Source of the DNA: Rutpela maculata
Lineage: Eukaryota > Arthropoda > Insecta > Coleoptera > Cerambycidae
DNA: 64,000 bases
Direction of reading: 5' to 3'
Assembly: GCA_936432065.2 (NCBI GenBank)
Contig: OW386293.2
Span: 40,457,923 to 40,521,922, forward strand
Part shown: positions 34,736 through 45,664 of the stretch, piece after piece
Layout of the letters: the number at the start of each line of letters is the position of its first letter
How positions within the stretch are numbered: the stretch's first letter is position 1
Notes under the pieces: generated by a model
Database searches by the model: none
What the model was told of the DNA's origin: nothing
Seen by the model: the letters and a program-made list of their open reading frames with translations, nothing else
Position numbers and translations under genes: made by a program

Positions 34736-35332
34736 GACGGTGGCCAAAGGTGGCCACGGTGGCCAAAGTGGAGAAGGTGACGGCGAAGACGACAGTGACA
34801 AAAAGAGACGGTGGCCAAAGTGGAGAAGCTGACGGCGAAGACGAAAGTGACAAAAAGAAACGGCGGCCAAAGTGGAGAAGGTTACGGCGAAGACGACAGT
34901 GACAAAAAGAGACGGTGGCCAAAGTGGATAAGGTTACGGCGAAGACGATAGTGACAAAAAGAGACGGTGGCCAAAGTGGAGATGGTGACGGCGAAGACGA
35001 CAATGACAAAAAGAGACGGTGGTCAAAGTGGAGAAGGTGACGGCGAAAACGACAGTGATAAAAGGAGACGGCGCCCAAAGTGGAGAAGGTGACGGCGAAG
35101 ACGACAGTGACAAAAAGAGACGGCGGCCAAAGTGGAGAAGGTGACGGCGAAGACGACAGTGGCAAAAAGAGACGGTGACCAAAGTGGAGAAGGTGACGGC
35201 GAAGACGACAGTGACAAAAAGAGACGGTGGCCAAAATGGAGAAGATGACGGCGAAGACGACAGTGACAAAAAGAGACGGTGGCTAAAATGGAGAAGATGA
35301 CGGCGAAGACGATAGTGACAAAAAAAGACATA
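34736..35332. repeat. 52-bp minisatellite, about 11.5 copies
   Basis: Unit GACGGTGGCCAAAGTGGA-GAAGGTGACGGCGAAGACGA-CAGTGACAAAAAGA, repeated with few changes. The first and last copies are the most diverged. Because 52 is not a multiple of 3 and the minus strand lacks stops, all three minus frames stay open (for example 35234-34689), which explains the long but meaningless ORFs here. Confidence 0.92.
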
Positions 35333-35339
35333 TAAGAGA

Positions 35340-36110
35340 TATCTTTTAAAAATTTCCGAGTAATATGTCACTATTATGAAAATTTCCGCTTGGTTCTCAT
35401 ATTTTCAACTAAAATCTTGTTCAATGTAATGTTCATAAAGTTTTAAATATCTTCTCCCAATAAAATAAAGCGATTATTGTAGGTTGGAAATCCAACCTTA
35501 AATTAGCAGCCCATTTTTAGTAATCAACAACATTGAGACATCATATGCGTCAATTTTTAAATGTTTGCTTGGAACCAAACTGGTTTCAACTGAGAAGAAT
35601 CATTAAAAATGACAATAAACTTAAAAAACCTAAAAGTTGAGGTTATTTATGTTAATGCAACCGATGACGTGACAGCCCGTTTTGTATAATACCCGTTCAG
35701 TTATTCAGTTTTGATATTTATTTTTTGAAATTTTAAATTGATAGATGAAAGAATGGTGTTTAAGTATTGGTAAGTGCTTTAATGTATGGAGTACTTCATT
35801 TTAATAATATCAAGAAAGCAAATTTGCATACAGTGAAAACACCTAATGTGGTAATGTCGCAAAAAATTTAAATACATTTCGCCATTCGCAATGTACCATC
35901 AAAGAAATGGATGCCAATTAAATTATCTAATTGTTATTATCTAATAGCCCACACCAAACATTTATAGAAAATTTGTATTGTGTATTTTTTTGTGAGATGC
36001 CATGAGGAATTTCCTCTGCCCATAAATGAAAATGTCTGCTATTGTTAATTTAATAGTAAAATTGCAAAATTAAAGTCACCATATAATAACTGATATATTT
36101 GTAGTTGGAA
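35340..36110. other. Intergenic DNA, nothing recognised
   Basis: AT-rich. A short GGTTGGAAATCCAACC palindrome lies at about 35483. No gene-like content. Confidence 0.5.
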
Positions 36111-36114
36111 AGCT

Positions 36115-36320
36115 CTCAAATATTTTTTAAATTCATTTATTATGAAACTCAGTTGTTAATTCTCGAAGCATTAAAAGTGTGTCAAATAATCTAATTACAT
36201 AGTTTAAATACGTTATTAGAGCATTTTTAAATTCGGCATTGAAAATTGCAAAAATCCATATACAGGGTGATATTTTTAAGCAAATGCCGAAAGAAAGAAA
36301 TTGAGCCCGTTCCTAATATT
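36115..36320. repeat. Dispersed repeat, partner of 25650-25890
   Basis: Reverse-complement copy of the repeat at 25650-25890 over about 200 bp (AATTCGGCATTGAAAATTG, CATATACAGGGTGATATTTTT, AAGCAAATGCC). It directly abuts the element beginning at 36324, which may have inserted into it. Confidence 0.75.
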
Positions 36321-36323
36321 TTT

Positions 36324-37432
36324 TACTTCCACATCCAGTGGAAGTATAGTAACGCAAAAAAGAATTTAAAAATTTTTTATTGTTCAAATAGGCTTAGAAT
36401 GTCATGAAACCTGGAGATTTAAAGTTAGAGCAAAAAAACTGTCTATCGTTCTGTCGGTCGGTCTGTCTGTAACTTTTTTTTGTGCGCACGATTACTTTGG
36501 AACGGGTTAAGATATTGACTTAAAATTCGGTACACGCATGTATTTTAACGAGATCTGGAACTAGATTATATTTTGATCTTACTCCGTTGAAGGGTTGGGG
36601 GGTAAATAGGTGAATTAAGCAAGTAAGGGTCCATAAAATTGTTATTTAGTATATATAAGAGAAGGTAAGGACCCAAAAAATTTTTTGGCATTAGCCACCC
36701 CCATTACCACCCACACCCCATTATTAAAGGAGGTGAAAAAATTATTAATTTAATGTGTATACAAGAACCAAAGGCCCCATTTTTTTTTACTTCATCCCCC
36801 CACAACCACCCCTCACCCGCACCCTCACTCCCACTACCGATGTGGCATATCGTTTTATGGGTTTTTGGGGTAGGCGATTTCAAATACTATAATATTAATA
36901 TTCCATAAACAATTATTTCCACATGCAAAATTTTTTTCGTTGAGAGACACTTGGATAGAAAATCTGGATGTGGAAGTGATTCCCTGGGCAGCGGCTTTCG
37001 TCGGCGGTAGGTACTGAATTGTGAAAACCTCTATTAGTGAAACATGTCTACTAAAGGTTCGATTGGTGAAGCCAATAAAAAAATATGGCTGATCTAAATT
37101 TTTGCAAAAAATAGAAATCACGCGCTGTATATCAGAAACGAGGGGCACTAGGGATATAATAAAAACCATTTTGAAATCGTCTCAGGGAACTGTACTCCTC
37201 ACGAGGCCCAAAATTTTGTACACCAGATTTCCTTAAGATTTCCTTGGATTTCCTTAAGATTTCCTGGGGTTTCCTCGAATTTTTTTTTAATTTTTGAAGA
37301 GCGGGGGGGGGGGAGAAATCCGAAAAGCAAAAATTTTCTGAGAATTCCTCCAGATTTCCTTGTTAGTGTACACCAGATTTCCTTCGCGGTTTGCCCCTCG
37401 GCGTTACTATACTTCCACTGGATGTGGAAGTA
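36324..37432. mobile_element. 1.1-kb element with perfect 32-bp inverted ends, each containing a hairpin
   Basis: 36324-36355 and 37401-37432 are perfect reverse complements (starting TACTTCCACATCCAGTGG). Within each end TACTTCCAC and GTGGAAGTA pair across five bases, so each end is itself a hairpin. The interior has a CTGTCGGTCGGTCTGTCTG run (36450-36470) followed by a segment typical of dispersed arthropod repeats, then repeated ATTTCCTTRAG (37225-37400). A minus-strand frame at 36855-37169 has no recognisable motif. Superfamily unknown. Confidence 0.75.
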
Positions 37433-37675
37433 ATACTACTTTTATCGGAAATATACTACATTTGTGAAACGTACTAAAGACGTAGTTGATTCTTTTACAA
37501 TTGCAGTGTTGAAAGCATTCGACCCTGACCAAGTGTCAACATTAGATTCCAGTGTAAGGCGGTACTTTTATATATTTTTTATTAATGCGGTTTTATTCTC
37601 TCCTTTAATTAGGCGACGCCGCCGAAATTGTGAAACATTGCTTTGACAAAATCTCTTTAGTTATACCCACATAGC

Positions 37676-38656
37676 ACACGACGTCCCAAAGACGTCCAGT
37701 TTTGATCCTCATATGGTCTGAACGTCTTAGACCTAATATGGACGTCCTTAAGACATCTATAGTGGTACGTCCTTGGGAAGTCAAAGAATGTACGCCTTTA
37801 GGACGTCCATATTATGTCCCCAGTCATCTTCATATTCTCTGGATTTGGGAAATAATACATTTTATATCCAAATGGATTATTCTTTGAGTGAAATAAGAAT
37901 TTCCACGAATAAAAATGACCGAGTTCAGTTTTAAATATGAAACCTTAACTAAATACTAGTCCAAGATCCGGCAGATTATTTGTGTAGGTATCGAGTTCTT
38001 CTAATAAAATTAGATGAAAATGAAAGATTAATGATAACATAATAAATTACAGCCGGGTTACTGACTTGCTACTTCCAACTATACAGTCTTTAAGTAAATA
38101 ATAAGAAAGCCGTTCAGTGGCCAAGTGACTTAAGGCATATAACAAACAGGAAAGCCCCCCCGTTAATCGTTAAGCCGAACCGGACCTGCCCCGTCCAACC
38201 TTACATTCACCACAGCACTACGTGCCGTGTTTGTTTAATTGGCTCCGGGCCAGGATCCGGCAAGGCACATAGTTGTACTAAACTTAAGAATAAAATCTGT
38301 TTTGTTTTTTTGTTTGTCGACTTACAAATCAAGAGGTCAGCAGTTCGATCCCCCTAACTCCGTTTTTTTTTTCGTTAACAGAATTGCGAAAAAGTTTTAG
38401 TTGTTTTTTTATAAAAGTTAATTGCTTATAAAACCGATATATCCCATGAAGGTCTTTTTGAATCCTGAAGGTTTTTCTTGGGCCTAAAACGGACCAGAAT
38501 GATACGTCCCAGGGACAGATGATTTGGTAACATTGGGCGTCCCTGGTACGTCCTACGGACATTTTGGGACCGAATTTGGATGTCCGTAGGATATACGAAT
38601 GTCTTAAGCAAACTTTCGTGGGACGTTTTCAGTACGTATTTATTGTGCTATCTGGG
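37676..38656. mobile_element. Inverted-repeat element, CCCACATAGCAC family (copy 2)
   Basis: CCCACATAGCACACGACGTCC at the left pairs with GTGCTATCTGGG at the right; TA flanks both ends (37674-37675 and 38657-38658). Both ends are crowded with GGACGTCC-like degenerate palindromes (GACGTCC, AACGTCTTAG, GGACGTCCTT, ACGTCCCAGGG), matching copy 1 at 32292-33907. The interior has no transposase but carries a SINE-like insertion. Confidence 0.75.
38111..38352 (+). mobile_element. SINE-like repeat, copy 2, tRNA-related
   Basis: Starts with an A-box-like segment resembling a serine tRNA (CAGTGGCCAAGTGACTTAAGG). The central core CCGGACCTGCCCCGTCCAA, GGCTCCGGGCCAGGATC follows, also present in copy 1 (27138-27325). 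The 3' part contains ACAAATCAAGAGGTCAGC and a B-box-like GTTCGATCCCC. The A and B boxes are about 200 bp apart, far more than in a tRNA, so the repeat is composite: either two tRNA-like heads joined, or one head split by the core. Confidence 0.55.
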
Positions 38657-38939
38657 TACCTACACTATGGCAATTCTGTGCATTTGCGTCAACATTTAAT
38701 AAAGGGAAAGGGTAGAGCATCTGAGATGCAGTTTCGCAATTGCTCGGTACAAATCTAGCCAGAAGTATGTAAGTATCTACAAACCTAGCATGAAATTATA
38801 CAGAGTCGACGGTATCCTAAAATGTCTCGTGCTTTTCAGGCTTCGAAATATAAATAATATACTTTTATATTCGTTCTAGGTCGTGAAAAATTACATATGT
38901 GTGTGTTACTTTATGGTAGTGAAAAATACACGTGTGTGT

Positions 38940-40500
38940 GTGTGTTTTTTTTTTTTGGCGAGGAAGGGAACTCACACGGGCTGCCCATCCCTACTTGGAA
39001 TGGGTCTGAGTGTCAGCCTCCAACAGACTAAAACCCCTCCTCCTAGGGCTCGTCTGTAAAGATTACTCCGAGGGCACTGCGGCCTCCTGGGCTTATTGTG
39101 CTCTCCCTATTTTTCTCTGTCTTAGTTTGCACTGTCCATTTTAATACTCCTGTATCACTGACAAGGTGATACAGGTCTAAAAATGGGCGAGTTATGATTG
39201 TCTCCGGGTCTGGTTGTGTTTGCCCGTAGATATTATAACTCTACCTATTTTTCCTGCGCCGTTGGCAGCAGGCCTGAGAAAATGCCAGGTTCATTGTCTT
39301 TCCCCATTGATATTATATCCTGCAGTCCAGACCCTGCAGTCCTGCTTTGTCAGCAACGGCTTCGCTACGCGGCGTTCCTCGCTGGACACCACCCCAGTCA
39401 AGTCCTCATCGCGCGCGACGTAGCTCTACTACGGTGCTCTGTTCGGCAACAGCCTCGCCACGCGGTGTCCCTTGATGGTCCATAACCCCATCGAGTCCAC
39501 ACCGTTAGTGACGTTGCTTCATTTCGCCCCCCTGCATCACTTTAGTGAGGTCCGCTGTAGCCTCCTCATTGTGATGCAGTTTTATCTGGAATGGACCTGT
39601 TTTCCGATTCCTTCAGCCTTTTGAAGGTTACCCTCCTTGTCAGCAAAGGTTTCGCTACGCGGTATTCCTTCAATGGCCCGTCGCCCCAGTCAAGTCCTTG
39701 CCGCTTGCGACGTTGCTTCACTTCGCACCCCTGCGTCACTTTAGTAAGGACCGCTGTGGCCTCCTTACTATGATGCACCTTCGGCTGGAGCGGGCCTTTT
39801 TTTCCCTATTCTTCCTGAGGGTTACACTCCCTTAGCTTGGGAACTCAGACGAGAGGGCGCTTTGGAAGGTCCTTGGTGTTGACCGAAGTCACGGACACCT
39901 CCTCCCCCAGCTCCTTCACCTCCCGCACTGCGCTCGTAGGCTTTGTAATGGGGGGGGGGGTCTGCACAGAACATGCTGAAGAACCCTCTCCCTCTCCACT
40001 AGTAAAGGGGAAAGGATGGTCGCCACGCACGGAGCCCCTTACATACGTGGAAGGCATTTATACAACGAGGTGCGCCTGTGCCCCGAGGTTTGTCGCTAGT
40101 GGTTGGGTTGCCCCCCGACCATGCGTCCCCTCGGCGCGCACAACACTTTGGGATTGGGGAAGTTTTTATGGTGGTACTTCATGCACGTGGTCAGGGCGGT
40201 GAAGCCAAGACCCCCGTGCCCCCCGGAGAAACGTACCCCTGACCTGGGTCAGGGGGTCGTTGCCACTCCAAGCGGTTTACGGTATATGAGCTGGTCCGCG
40301 ACGTGGTTTTAGCCGGGGTGGACTGGACCCCCCAGCAGTATGACCACGTTAATCCTACTCTTCGCGGAGTCTGGCCGTTCTCCTATCCGCCACTTGGAGA
40401 CGCGCCTGGCAGGTGCTCAACCCCCATCCTCGTGAAAGGATGGTACCAGGGGGTGTGTGTGTGTGTGTTAGTTCATTGTTACATTCCCCAATACCTTCCC
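38940..40500. repeat. GC-rich island with about 197-bp tandem repeats, upstream of UGT
   Basis: Sharply GC-rich compared with all flanking DNA. CAGCAAAGGTTTCGCTACGCGG-like motifs occur near 39350, 39445 and 39640, and a CTTCACTTCGCACCCCTGC / TCACTTTAGTAAGGACCGC block occurs twice about 197 bp apart. Many short frames are open on both strands, none with a motif I know. Possibly the untranslated region of a GC-rich LINE, with promoter-like subrepeats. A GT run (40457-40470) marks the right edge. Confidence 0.5.
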
Positions 40501-40690
40501 TTCGAGTGAGTGTTTATAATAAACTGACCATATTAACTTTGGATATTACGGAATTCTCTAAAAAAGTACAAGGTAAGATATATTGTGTCAAAATTGCATA
40601 CAAATCTTTCCGCGCTGACCTAGAGCCAACCCTGACGTTACAGAGAAAAAATTCCCGAGCCTTGCTGATATCTTATCTGTACCTAAAAGC

Positions 40691-40700
40691 TATATAAAAG
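40691..40700 (+). promoter_or_regulatory. UGT TATA box
   Basis: TATATAAAAG about 98 bp upstream of the UGT start codon, in AT-rich DNA, at a spacing that fits a short 5' UTR beginning near 40725. Confidence 0.6.
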
Positions 40701-40798
40701 TAAACATCTCTATACGTAGTAGTAAACACTAAATTATCTTAAGTGAAGATGAATTAAACTATGTAGACTTCACATTTAACTTTTTTAAATAAAAAATA

Positions 40799-41045
40799 AT
40801 GAGGTATAACAATATAGCGGTTATATCTTTTTTCACATTTTTTATAAGTGTTATAAAATGTTCACGAATTTTGATATTATTTCCAGCCCCAGCGACTAGC
40901 CATTATATTCTTGGAAGTGCATTAGCTAGAGGGCTAGCGGAAGCAGGACATGATGTTACAATGATGAGTCCATTTGAGCAAAAAAATCCTCCAAAAAAGG
41001 GAAAGTATCGAGATATTCAACTTACCGGGTTTGTAGAAAAGAGAG
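40799..41045 (+). CDS. UGT exon 1: signal peptide and N-terminal acceptor domain
   Basis: The ATG (40799) follows an AT-rich leader. Residues 1-20 form a hydrophobic signal peptide (NNIAVISFFTFFISVIK). Then come SRILILFPAPATSHY and GSALARGLAEAGHDVTM, the first strand and helix of the UGT acceptor fold. Ends VEKR at GTAAGT (41046) in phase 1. Exon 1 itself is open. Confidence 0.9.
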
Positions 41046-41344
41046 GTAAGTGTAAATTATTAAGTTTTTCATATTTCTAAAAGGAGAATTTTTCAACTTT
41101 ATTTATAAATGGGATTTTCATATATAAACATAAATTTAATTTAGATGGTCGTGCTTAGATTAACAGTTAAGAATAAACTAAAAAATGTATTATATTTAGG
41201 TATTTATATCGATGTGGCACATCTGTACCTCACATAAGGTTAAAAGGTATATAGTAAAAAATTAACATATATTAACCTAGAATTTTTTGGGAAATTTAGT
41301 GCCTGCATACAAAATTTTATACATAAATTATAAAATAGTAATAA

Positions 41345-41758
41345 TAACAATAATAATAAAACCCGTGGATACAACTGCGGTACCCCCGGCGATAGGAGGC
41401 ATAAGGTCACCTTTCTGTTCTTCATGGATGATCTTAAACTTTACGCCTCCGGTGAGATGGACCTACACCAGTCCCTCAGGAGTACACGCAGGCTATCGGT
41501 ATGGAGTTCGGGATGGACAAATGTGCACTGGTCCATCTCAAGAGAGGACGGGCAGCTCATAGACGGAAGCATCTTACGTCATCTAGATGCCGGAGAGTCG
41601 TACACTTACTTGGGTGTCGAGCAACGCTCCACCCAAGAAGTGAGTGTAGTAAAAAACGCCCTCCGCGGCAAGTATCAGCACCGCCTCCGACAGATCTGGT
41701 CTTCAGAACTGTCGGGGAAGAATAACGTGTCTGCTACCAACATGCTTGTCACACGTAC
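41345..41758 (+). pseudogene. R4/Dong-like LINE reverse transcriptase fragment in UGT intron 1
   Basis: Contains the RT catalytic box FFMDDLKLYASGE (from about 41415) and, in a shifted frame, GMEFGMDKCALVHLKRGR (from about 41498). Back in the first frame it has AGESYTYLGV and LRQIWSSELSG, a pattern I associate with R4/Dong-like LINEs. Two frameshifts and truncation at both ends make it dead. A foldback element begins directly after it. Confidence 0.7.
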
Positions 41759-41761
41759 ATG

Positions 41762-42532
41762 TACAGGGTGCGCCACTTAAAACGCCCCAGGCTTGTAACT
41801 TTCTTATTTTTTAAGCGACGACCATGTTGGGCACATCAAATTGTAGATATTTTTAAAGCATTTAAACATGTCTACAGAGTGATTTAAAAAAAATTTTCTG
41901 AAAAAATTGTTAAGAAAGAAATCTTAATTTCCTTGAATATTTGTTTATCTCATCCTGTACATGAACTGCGTTAATGTTTTCCTATAAAGGTTTTAATTAG
42001 CTTCAATTTAAGTTATTACGTCATATTCTAAATTCTTTTTGGTTTTAGAGAAAGAAATTAAAAACACTCCTTCCGATTTCAAACTGATTTTTTTTAAAAT
42101 AACTAAAAAAATGTAAATAACAATTTTATGCTTTATTTGTAAAACACATATCACAAACAATCCTTAACGTAACAAAACAGCAACAAGAAACAAAAGAAAT
42201 ACATATTTTTAAAAACGAACTTTATTAAAATGTACTAAATAATAGGAAATTGCAAAATTTTTATTTTAATTTTTTTTTTTAATAACATAAATTGATGCTA
42301 ATTAAAACCTTTATAAGAAAACATTAACACATTTCATGTACAAGGTGAGGTAAAAATATTCAAAGAAATTAAGTTTCCTTTCTTAACAATTTTTTCAAAA
42401 ATTTTTTTTTAAATCACTCTGCATATTTAAAGGCTTTAAAAATGTCTACAATTTGATGTGCCCAACATGGTTATCGCTTCAAAAATAAAAAAGTTACAAG
42501 TCTGGGGAGTTTTAAGTGGCGCACCACAGTAT
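41762..42532. mobile_element. About 770-bp foldback element in UGT intron 1
   Basis: TACAGGGTGCGCCACTTAAA at the left is inverted at the right (TTTAAGTGGCGCACC). Long arms of about 250 bp pair, including GACCATGTTGGGCACATCAA and TTGTTAAGAAAG. Non-coding. Confidence 0.8.
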
Positions 42533-42719
42533 AACACAGGCATACGGAATAAAAAAAGTGGTCTGTTTCTGTAACTCCATTGGGTAACTCATATGTATTT
42601 CGACGGGCTGAATACGAATCAGGTATCCGTTTAGCTCCATTGGCCACAATTTTTTTGTAAATCGCGAAAATAACTTAAAAAAACTCATAATTTAACAAAA
42701 AGTTGATTGAAGGAGCCGT

Positions 42720-45427
42720 CCCAACTAGTACAATTAGTTGCTGGAACGTAGCAACGACTACTTTAGAGTTTTCTGTCACTAGTCACAAGAGCACAATAGG
42801 AACGTTCCCATTACGTTAGTACAACCAAAATGGGGAATATTTTTTCGGTTACCGCAACGTTCCGGCTACGTTCCCGGAACTAGTTCGGTTACGTTCCAAT
42901 GGCGTTGTGGTTATGTAGCGGTGACGTCGCGGAGTGTAAACTACGACTTTCGGGGAACTTTACCATGCCCCACTCTATCAAATGAATGTTGCCTGCTTCG
43001 TCTTGCAACTGATTTTATTATACTTGTGTTTCATTCCTACGTGATTATTGCTATCCATTTCCCTAACTCAGAAACTTAATAGAATACTAGAATAGTATAA
43101 TATTAGAAGGCAAAACTTGTACAATTTCCCAATGGCTAAGCATCACAATTAAAACGAATGCAAGTTTATTGTCAAACATAATGATAAAATGTCCGAATCT
43201 GGCACGCGCCTTTATAATTTGCATTTTTTAATTAAAATATTGTCTTTAAAATATTTAACGTCGTGCGAGAACGTGTCGTGTCAACTTGGATGCTGAAAGC
43301 TATTTTCTATTGTTCTTTGAAACTTAAAAATAATTTTTATCCATTAATTTATTTTATTTGGTGCAGAAATAGTGATAAACTAAATTTTTAAGTTATTTAT
43401 GAAGTTATGGTTCATGTCTTGTAATAATGGTGTCATAAGTCTTGGTCATCGAGATGGCGTATTTCAGAAAGAATCACTTTGAAGTCGTTTTTACTAAGAA
43501 ATGCGACTTGAAAGTAATTGTTACTTGATGATAGTGACAGGAACTGAAAATATGTGACTTTAAAGTTACATTTATTACAAAGTACCGAATGGGACTGTAG
43601 CATCACTTTAAAGTTGCAGCAAGGTTCCCGCTGCCACTTCATAGTTACATTTTTTCCAATATTGATTCTGAACGCCGCGCCCTGGTGTGCTGCCATACGT
43701 CCGACGCGCGACGTTTAAACTGAACGTGCCCCTAATTTTGAGTTTTGTCTATAGGGGAAAATCACATCAGCAGATGGTATTAGTGAATTTCAATATTTTC
43801 AATCAATATATCGGAAATGGTGACGAAAACATGTAACGTTATGTCTGCTATTTTATTAATTTTCTTACGTTTGTGAACTGTTTTCAAATATGCCGAAGGT
43901 AGAATTAGAATTGTGTGATATCGCATGCAGAAGTAGACCCATCAAGGAAGGTGAAGTGGTATTTAGAGCTGGACATGTAATTCTTTGCTAAGTCGAAGAC
44001 GCCGTGAAAAAACAAATCTTTGCCCTTTGTTTGCTCCCAACAAGTTAGAATGAATTTATAAAGTGATGTTGATAAATGAAAATGCATGTGTAGTTGTACA
44101 GCAGGCCAATCCGGATATAATAAGCAAATTAGGAATTATTTTAACTATATGCACATGTATATTGTGAAAAAGAAAAGAAATTCGAATAAATGATTTTTTT
44201 TTAATTATGCTTTATTTCAGTGCTATTGTATTTGTTTACCTGTTTATGTTTCTCAAGAAACAATACAAGTTCAACATAGGTAAGAGTGCAAAATTACTTC
44301 ACAACATCAATTAAATTTCTGAAATGACTAGTAAGTGTAAAAGACAATGTTCAGTAACAGTGCATATAGTTTAAAAGTCGTGTCAATGCACAGTTTTCCA
44401 AATAGATAGAAAACTTCGCAGTAAGTGGCCAATAGCTTTAAAAATTGGAAAACCATCTAGCAAATTATGTTAAGTGAAATAAGTTCCAACCCAAGAGATT
44501 ATTATAGGTATTTTTAAACATATCTATAAATGCAGATACAAATATGAACAACTTACTTTAGTGAAAAAATCATCCTGTAGAAAATGTTGACTATATACAC
44601 CATATATTTGCTAGGTGGTTTTCCAATTTCTTAAAGCTATTATCCACTTACTGTGAAGTTCTTTTGTCTTTAGGCACTGAATAATAACTTACTCTTACCA
44701 GTTATTTTAGATCATTAATTAATTAATTAATATTATGGAGCAATTTCGTACCCTTACATATTACCTTTTGAAAAACATTAACAGGTAAACAATCCGAAAA
44801 ATACCTAGTTGTTTTCCTCACTTAACGAGTTGTGTTAAACGGAAAAGATAAATGTATGAAATTCAACACAAAATAGCATGTTATTACTTTAATATAAGAT
44901 AAAGGCCACAAGACAAACATAAACTATATAAATTAGGTATTTATTCCCCTCGTTATCGCCCCTTCTTTCCTTTACATGGTTAACAATGTGAACTAGATGG
45001 TGAAATTTACTTCATCGTGAATTTAAGAGGTAATACGCACTTCGTAGTAGCCGTGGACGGTGAAGTTTAGTTCTGCAGGTAGCGGTAACGTCATTAACAT
45101 TAGTAAATGTTACTAACAAGGTCTACGACTTTAAACGGATAGTAAAGGTTCCCAGAACGTCGTGGCCACTATCAAAGCTACTTGAAAGTCGTTGCAACTT
45201 CGAAAGTCGTCCCACTGGTAACTAGGGCGTCCCCATACGCCGGAAAAGCTACGTAGAAGTCACATAACTCTAAAGTAACCGCTAGTGGTAAAAACTACGA
45301 GGCAGTGACTACGGATATGTCAAATGAAGTTATTTACACATTAAAGTCGTAAATTTAGTCACGGATTCGTAGTGGTTACTCATTCGAAGTTCCCATCTCA
45401 GTTACTGTTACTTTGGTGCTAGTTGGG
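42720..45427. mobile_element. 2.7-kb inverted-repeat element with CCCAACTAGTAC ends
   Basis: CCCAACTAGTAC at the left and GTGCTAGTTGGG at the right; GT flanks both ends. The ends are crowded with degenerate motifs: AACGTTCC/GGAACGTT-like at the left (42740-42960) and AAAGTCGT, TAGTGGTAAC, GGTTACTC at the right (45020-45430). The layout matches the CCCACATAGCAC family at 32292 and 37676. The interior carries no recognisable gene. Confidence 0.6.
44400..44680. repeat. Small foldback in UGT intron 1
   Basis: CTTCGCAGTAAGTGGCCAAT...GGAAAACCATCTAGCAAAT (44415-44465) pairs with its complement at 44610-44665. Nested in the 2.7-kb element. Confidence 0.7.
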
Positions 45428-45463
45428 GTTACTCTGTGGTAGTTAATCATCTTGCACAAATAA

Positions 45464-45664
45464 CTAAGTAAAACACACTACTATGTTTTTTTACCAATAT
45501 GTATTTATAAAAATTGCGACTGCAGTTTGGTTTACAAAGCCATTGTCAAGCAGTGAATCAAAAATGATTCTTGATTCACTGCTTGACAACGGCTTTGTAA
45601 GTCGAAACTGCAGTCGCAATTTTTATAAATACATAGTGGTAAAAAACATAGTGTTTTACTTAGT
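45464..45664. mobile_element. About 200-bp near-perfect hairpin
   Basis: ACTAAGTAAAACAC at the left matches GTGTTTTACTTAGT at the right. The arms (about 97 bp each) pair almost throughout, including AAAATTGCGACTGCAGTTT and GTCAAGCAGTGAATCA. In an RNA it would form a long stem. Confidence 0.85.

Noticed and set aside
34736..35332. CRISPR-like array
   Set aside because: The repeats are contiguous without unique spacers, and the window is eukaryotic. It is a minisatellite.
34600..35371. Long minus-strand ORFs (145-181 residues) of Ser/Pro/Phe-rich sequence
   Set aside because: They are the three frames of a 52-bp tandem repeat. The overlapping open frames are a by-product of repeat composition.
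39198..40509. ORFs of up to 121 residues in the GC-rich island
   Set aside because: Open frames on both strands arise from GC richness. None has a start context, splice pattern or motif I recognise.
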